Assembly: GCF_002204185.1 (NCBI RefSeq)
Contig: NZ_MXPU01000012.1
Location: 124,001-188,000 of the forward strand
Reading direction: 5' to 3'
Length of the DNA: 64,000 nucleotides
Origin: Rhizobium esperanzae
GTDB taxonomy: Bacteria > Pseudomonadota > Alphaproteobacteria > Rhizobiales > Rhizobiaceae
Below are positions 61,914-64,000 of this stretch, piece by piece. Under the pieces are notes generated by a model, which was not told the origin of the DNA, ran no database searches, and saw only the letters and a list, made by a program, of their open reading frames with translations. The position numbers and the translations under genes are program-made. Position 1 is the first letter of the stretch, and the number at the start of each line of letters is the position of its first letter.

Positions 61914-63497
61914 TCAGGCTTTGGCTGAGATCGCGCTCAGTTCCTCGAGATCGAGATCCCGTTCCAGCTCCTGCAGCGTTTCGTCATCTATATCACCGGC
62001 GCGATGGAGCCGAATGAGTTCCCGACGTCCGGTTGCAACCGCCTCGAGAACGACATCGAAATGAGCATGGAGCACCGGGATATAATGTTCCGTTCTGGCG
62101 GCGTAATCCACGATCGCCGTGGCACGGCGCTGGTACCGTTCGAGCAATTGTGGGTGGATAAGATTTCCCTCGAGGTCGTATGCCAGGTTTTGAATGGTTC
62201 CAAGCTGCGCCTGCGCCATGGCGGCTTCGGCCTGACTCATTGTGAGACGCGCTCTCTCCGTCTCCGGCTCCACCAGCCGTGCCCAGGCAATAATCCGCCC
62301 CAAACTCGTTCCCTGGACGAGCACGGTTCCGACAATAACGGAAAATGATGTTGCGAGGATGAAGTCGCGGCCGGGGAATTCTTCCGGCAAGCTGAGCGCC
62401 AGGGCGAGCGTCACCACACCGCGCACGCCGGCCCAGCTGAGGACGGTGGCGCCGCCGGCGCCCAGCGGCTTGGCGCGATTGAACCCCAGCGGCGCGCAGA
62501 GCCGGATGACGACATCTGAGGCGAAGACCCACGCAAAGCGGGCGACCACGAGCGTCGCGAGGATTGCCAGCATCGGCAGTCCCATGGTGGCGATCACTGT
62601 CGCGAAACCGCCGCCGCGCTCAACGACATCGCGCAGCGACAGCCCAATCAATGTGAATACAGAAGCTTCCATCAGGAAGATCATCACGGTCCAGAACGAC
62701 GTGCCTCGCATGCGCGTTGCGGCCGAGAATACGGTGTGCTGGTGCCAGGAGGCGATCAGACCCGTAGTAACGGTGGCGATGACGCCGGAAACGTGCAGCA
62801 GTTCGCCGAGCAGATAGGAAATCCAGGCGAGCAACACGGTGGCGGCGATGATGAGATATTCGTCGCCGAGGCGCCGGACGAATTTCACCCACGCCGTTCC
62901 GACAACGACGCCGACGACCGCGCCGCCGAGCGCCAGCACAAGGAAGCTGGCAGCCGCCTCCACCGCGCTGAAACTTCCCGTTGCGGCGGCGGCGACGGCA
63001 AAGCGAAAGAGAACCAGCCCGCTCGCATCGTTCAGCAAACTCTCGCCTTCCAGCAGTATCTGCAACCGTCGCGGCAGCTTGACGCGCTCCAGCACGGCAC
63101 GAGCCGACACCGCATCAGGCGGTGAAACGATCGCGCCAAGTGCTGCACAGGCGGCCCAGGGAAGTGACGGAAAGAGAAGATGGGTCACGACGGCGACGAC
63201 GGCACAGGTGAAGAACACCGCTCCGACGGCCAGCGAGGCGATGCCGATCATATGGCGCCGCAGCCGCACGAGAGCAATGGCCCAGGCTCCGTCCATCAAG
63301 AGCGGCGGCAAGAAGATAACGAGCACCAGCCCGGGATCGACAGTAATCGCCGGCAGCCCCGGCACGAAGGCCAGCAGAGCGCCGCCGGCCAGCAGCGCCA
63401 CGGACGGCGGCAATCCCAGCCTGTGGGCAGCGTAGTGCAGCGCGATGATTGCGAGCAACATCGCAATGACCAGCTCGAACAATTGAGTGGGTTCCAT
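61914..63497 (-). CDS. Na+/H+ antiporter, CPA1 family
   Basis: 527 residues with about 12 membrane helices over the first 400 residues, as in the bacterial CPA1 type (TIGR00831). The ion-site motif is LEGESLLNDASGLVLF, with IVSPPDAVSA and a helix-breaking HVSGVIATVTTG. The C-terminal 110 residues form a soluble helical tail. It exports Na+ or K+ in exchange for protons and controls pH. Divergent from kup, 213 bp apart. Confidence 0.93.
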   Translation of the reverse strand: MEPTQLFELVIAMLLAIIALHYAAHRLGLPPSVALLAGGALLAFVPGLPAITVDPGLVLVIFLPPLLMDGAWAIALVRLRRHMIGIASLAVGAVFFTCAVVAVVTHLLFPSLPWAACAALGAIVSPPDAVSARAVLERVKLPRRLQILLEGESLLNDASGLVLFRFAVAAAATGSFSAVEAAASFLVLALGGAVVGVVVGTAWVKFVRRLGDEYLIIAATVLLAWISYLLGELLHVSGVIATVTTGLIASWHQHTVFSAATRMRGTSFWTVMIFLMEASVFTLIGLSLRDVVERGGGFATVIATMGLPMLAILATLVVARFAWVFASDVVIRLCAPLGFNRAKPLGAGGATVLSWAGVRGVVTLALALSLPEEFPGRDFILATSFSVIVGTVLVQGTSLGRIIAWARLVEPETERARLTMSQAEAAMAQAQLGTIQNLAYDLEGNLIHPQLLERYQRRATAIVDYAARTEHYIPVLHAHFDVVLEAVATGRRELIRLHRAGDIDDETLQELERDLDLEELSAISAKA

Positions 63498-63710
63498 CTC
63501 GCTTGGCCCCGGCCTGATACTGATTTCGGATGCCTACTACATAATTTTCAGGACCGAAATTGATTCATTCTGAACGTCTTGCGGCAGCCATGCCGGACCG
63601 GCCTCCATGCTCGCTTCGTCGCGAAAGGTTTGCACCGGTACAAATTTACTTGCCCTTCTTCAATGCGGCATATGTTTCCGTCTGTAAGCAAGCGACGTGA
63701 GCGGGGAAAC

Positions 63711-64000
63711 ATGACTTCAGCACGTGCAGATAAGACCGGTGATGTCGCCAGCCGGACCGGCTTTGTCGGATTGGTCGTCGGCGCCGTCGGCGTCGTCTAT
63801 GGTGATATCGGCACCAGCCCGCTTTACGCCTTTCGCGAGGCGCTCAGACCGTTCACGGCCGATGGCGTCCACGAATTCGAGGTAACTGGTCTTATTTCGC
63901 TGATGATCTGGACGCTGACGATCATCGTGACCTTCAAATATGTGCTGTTCCTTCTCAGGGCGGACAATGACGGTGAAGGCGGTACACTCTCGCTTCTCGC
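63711..64000 (+). CDS. kup: Kup potassium transporter, 5' part
   Basis: At least 96 residues are present, cut by the right edge. The diagnostic VGVVYGDIGTSPLYAFREAL and the helix LMIWTLTIIVTFKYVLFLLR, then ADNDGEGGTLSLL, fit Kup/HAK K+ uptake proteins. ATG at 63711 after GCGGGGAA. Divergent Na+/H+ antiporter suggests a shared theme of cation balance. Confidence 0.95.
   Translation, partial: MTSARADKTGDVASRTGFVGLVVGAVGVVYGDIGTSPLYAFREALRPFTADGVHEFEVTGLISLMIWTLTIIVTFKYVLFLLRADNDGEGGTLSLL

Overview
The window is high-GC chromosomal DNA of a Rhizobium-like alphaproteobacterium (Rhizobiaceae, probably the R. leguminosarum/R. etli group). This rests on the strong GC-biased codon use, on families typical of rhizobia (BA14K, DUF982, UvrB with long N- and C-terminal extensions), on an alphaproteobacterial SOS box of the form GTTC-N7-GTTC, and on many short mosaic intergenic hairpin elements resembling the Rhizobium intergenic repeats. 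I found no rRNA, tRNA or CRISPR array.

Layout. 1-7.6 kb: a DUF3095 cyclase-like gene cut by the window edge, ohr with two palindromic operators, a methyltransferase, an extensin-like lipoprotein, a chemoreceptor, an acyl-CoA thioesterase and a membrane protein. 7.8-10.6 kb: a two-gene DUF1800-DUF1501 export operon. 10.7-19.4 kb: a methyltransferase, a LysR/NmrA divergent pair, a single-domain response regulator, an orphan nuoB copy, a DUF899 gene, a 3 x 21-bp palindrome array in front of a class III cyclase, a DUF805 protein, a lipoprotein and a DUF982 gene without a normal start codon. 19.6-26.2 kb: uvrB, then an AT-rich islet with a broken DUF262 gene and a HEPN-like fragment, then an SRAP gene preceded by an SOS box. 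26.6-38.1 kb: a large RTX/cadherin protein with an internal duplication, cspA, dusA, an HtrA-like protease, an alpha/beta hydrolase, a Gly/Thr-rich secreted protein and a BA14K protein. 38.2-39.0 kb: a decayed IS110 transposase. 39.2-50.2 kb: a run of regulator/enzyme divergent pairs (HxlR/DHFR-like, TetR/O-methyltransferase, HxlR/NmrA, Lrp/argG), a second class III cyclase and a DUF808 protein. 50.4-64 kb: a phosphodiester glycosidase-like protein, GFA and VOC proteins, a dapB paralogue facing an ornithine cyclodeaminase family gene, an AraC/PhyH pair, a PLP decarboxylase broken by one frameshift, a TIGR02594-type secreted protein, a Na+/H+ antiporter and the start of kup.

How it works together. 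Most of the window is a mosaic of small, independently transcribed stress, detoxification and envelope modules, and six times a local regulator is divergent from the enzyme it probably controls. Three nucleotide-cyclase-type proteins lie within 42 kb. Single extra copies of housekeeping enzymes (nuoB, dapB, and possibly argG) sit apart from their usual operons. The only clear foreign patch is the AT-rich islet downstream of uvrB. I saw no intact, obviously new multigene system; the best leads are the palindrome array at 16738-16800, the DUF262/HEPN remnant and the exported DUF1800-DUF1501 pair.
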